Shown here: piece after piece, positions 63,184 to 64,000 of the stretch
Position numbering within the stretch: position 1 is the stretch's first letter
Layout: each line of letters starts with the position of its first letter
Source: Caenispirillum salinarum_A
Lineage (GTDB): Bacteria > Pseudomonadota > Alphaproteobacteria > Rhodospirillales > Rhodospirillaceae
Assembly: GCF_044803115.1 (NCBI RefSeq)
Contig: NZ_CP085224.1
Span: forward strand, 2,232,001-2,296,000
Direction: 5' to 3'
DNA: 64,000 bases
Notes under the pieces: model-generated
What the model saw: only the letters and a program-made list of their open reading frames with translations
Told to the model about the DNA's origin: nothing
Databases searched by the model: none
Program-made: the position numbers and the translations under genes

Positions 63184-64000
63184 TTACGCTTTCGCCGATG
63201 CCTTTTCGCGGATGCCGCTCAGCGTTTCGCGCGGCGTGATGGCTTCGGGGTCGATCCGCACCTCGATCAGCGCCGGCTTGCCGCTGGCCTCGGCGCGCTC
63301 GAATGCCGGGGCGAAGTCCTCGGTCTTTTCCACCAACTCGGCATGGCAGCCGTAGGCCTTCGCAAGCATGACGAAGTCCGGGTTCACCAGATCGGTGGCC
63401 GAGATGCGGCCGGGATAGGCGCGCTCCTGGTGCATGCGGATGGTGCCGTACATGCCGTTGTTCACCACGATGGTGATGAACGGCAGCCCGAACTGCACCG
63501 CCGTGCCCAGTTCCTGCCCGTTCATCTGGAAGCAGCCGTCGCCGGCGAAGGCGACCACGGTGCGCTCGGGGTTCGCGGCCTTCACCGCGACCGCCGCCGG
63601 CACGCCATAGCCCATGGTGCCGTTGGTCGGTGCGGCCTGCGTGCGGAAGCCGCGGTAGCGGTGGAACCGGTGGACCCAGACGGAATAGTTGCCGGCGCCG
63701 TTGCACATCACGGCGTCCTTGGGCAGGTGGCCGCGCAGCCATGCCATGATCGTGCCCATCTGAACGGCGCCCGGCGTCGTTACGGGAGCGGGGTCGTTCC
63801 ATGCCTCATAATCAGCGCGGGCAGCCTTGGCCCAATCCTCGCGGGCGGCGTAATTCACCGGCTTCACACTGCTGGCGGCGTGGGCGAAGCTTTCCATGCC
63901 GCAGTTGATCGCGAGGTCCGGCTGGAAGACGCGGCCCAGTTCCTCGGCGCCCGGATGCACGTGCACCAGGTGCTGCGGCAGCTTTGGCGGCTTGAGCATT
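63184..64000 (-). CDS. Thiamine-diphosphate-dependent enzyme (acetolactate synthase-like), C-terminal part
   Basis: The gene continues past the right edge; the last 272 residues are seen. The ThDP motif is GDGCFQMNGQEL ending in VVNNGMYGTIRMHQ (about 30 residues later), as in the acetolactate synthase / benzoylformate decarboxylase superfamily. MCNGAGNYSVWVHRFHRYRG and PTNGTMGYGVPAAVAV are typical of the large uncharacterised thiamine-pyrophosphate-binding group found in alphaproteobacteria, and less like IlvB. The N-terminal domains are not visible, so the reaction cannot be stated. A terminator lies just beyond its stop. Confidence 0.82.
   Translation of the reverse strand, partial: MLKPPKLPQHLVHVHPGAEELGRVFQPDLAINCGMESFAHAASSVKPVNYAAREDWAKAARADYEAWNDPAPVTTPGAVQMGTIMAWLRGHLPKDAVMCNGAGNYSVWVHRFHRYRGFRTQAAPTNGTMGYGVPAAVAVKAANPERTVVAFAGDGCFQMNGQELGTAVQFGLPFITIVVNNGMYGTIRMHQERAYPGRISATDLVNPDFVMLAKAYGCHAELVEKTEDFAPAFERAEASGKPALIEVRIDPEAITPRETLSGIREKASAKA

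Overview
The window is high-GC bacterial chromosome from an alphaproteobacterium, most likely of the Rhodospirillales type. I infer this from the strong G/C bias at third codon positions, the three-subunit proton-translocating transhydrogenase (pntAA/pntAB/pntB), the pyruvate dehydrogenase E1-beta with its own lipoyl domain, the ftsB-pdhA-pdhB-pdhC-lpdA-lipA order, and the CtaB, COQ10/RatA, PncC and PgpA genes. It looks chromosomal and mostly housekeeping. I see no prophage, transposase, CRISPR array, rRNA or tRNA.

Layout. 1-3.8 kb: a respiratory-assembly block with a DUF2189 membrane protein (partial, divergent), a 34-residue membrane peptide, a DUF420/CtaM-like protein, a heme-copper-oxidase-like protein that lacks the CuB histidines, and heme O synthase (ctaB). 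A 17-bp perfect hairpin ends the block. 3.9-18.5 kb (minus strand): a compact operon for alpha-glucan and trehalose metabolism. It reads GH13 hydrolase, glgE, treS-maltokinase fusion, glgB, treZ, treY, then a small HisKA_2-type kinase-like protein. Two trehalose routes (TreY/TreZ and TreS) meet the GlgE maltose-1-phosphate route; glycogen phosphorylase (glgP) lies 10 kb away. 18.8-26.3 kb: small membrane and envelope-stress-type genes (PLDc_N, TspO, AI-2E-like permease, DUF883, Holin-X-like), an adrenodoxin-reductase-like flavoprotein, a Nif11-like small protein, a PaaY-like hexapeptide protein, a methyltransferase, and a 37-residue exported peptide with its own terminator. 26.4-35.3 kb: an ABC-F ATPase, glgP, a doubly degenerate HPt/receiver protein, a lipoprotein, tas, and two overlapping small genes. 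35.3-44.5 kb: core metabolism and secretion (trpE, ppiD divergent from tpiA, secG, pyrG, kdsA, eno). 44.5-46.1 kb: an accessory insert holding a RES/Xre toxin-antitoxin pair and a CatB-type acetyltransferase. 46.3-54.4 kb: ftsB and the pyruvate dehydrogenase operon with lipA, then a COQ10-like protein and pncC. 54.5-57.3 kb: pgpA, and an overlapping M23 peptidase/bactofilin pair. 57.7-64 kb: a hydroxyacid-oxoacid-transhydrogenase-type alcohol dehydrogenase, pntAA-pntAB-pntB, a second lone HisKA_2-type kinase, and the C-terminal part of a thiamine-diphosphate enzyme.

The observations most worth follow-up are the CuB-less oxidase homologue beside ctaB, the pseudo-HPt/pseudo-receiver protein, the tiny secreted peptide gene with its own terminator, the Nif11-like orphan, the two lone histidine-kinase-like proteins (one with a damaged ATP site), and the toxin-antitoxin insert between eno and ftsB. 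All promoter and hairpin calls were made by eye. All functional names rest on recognised motifs, not on database searches.
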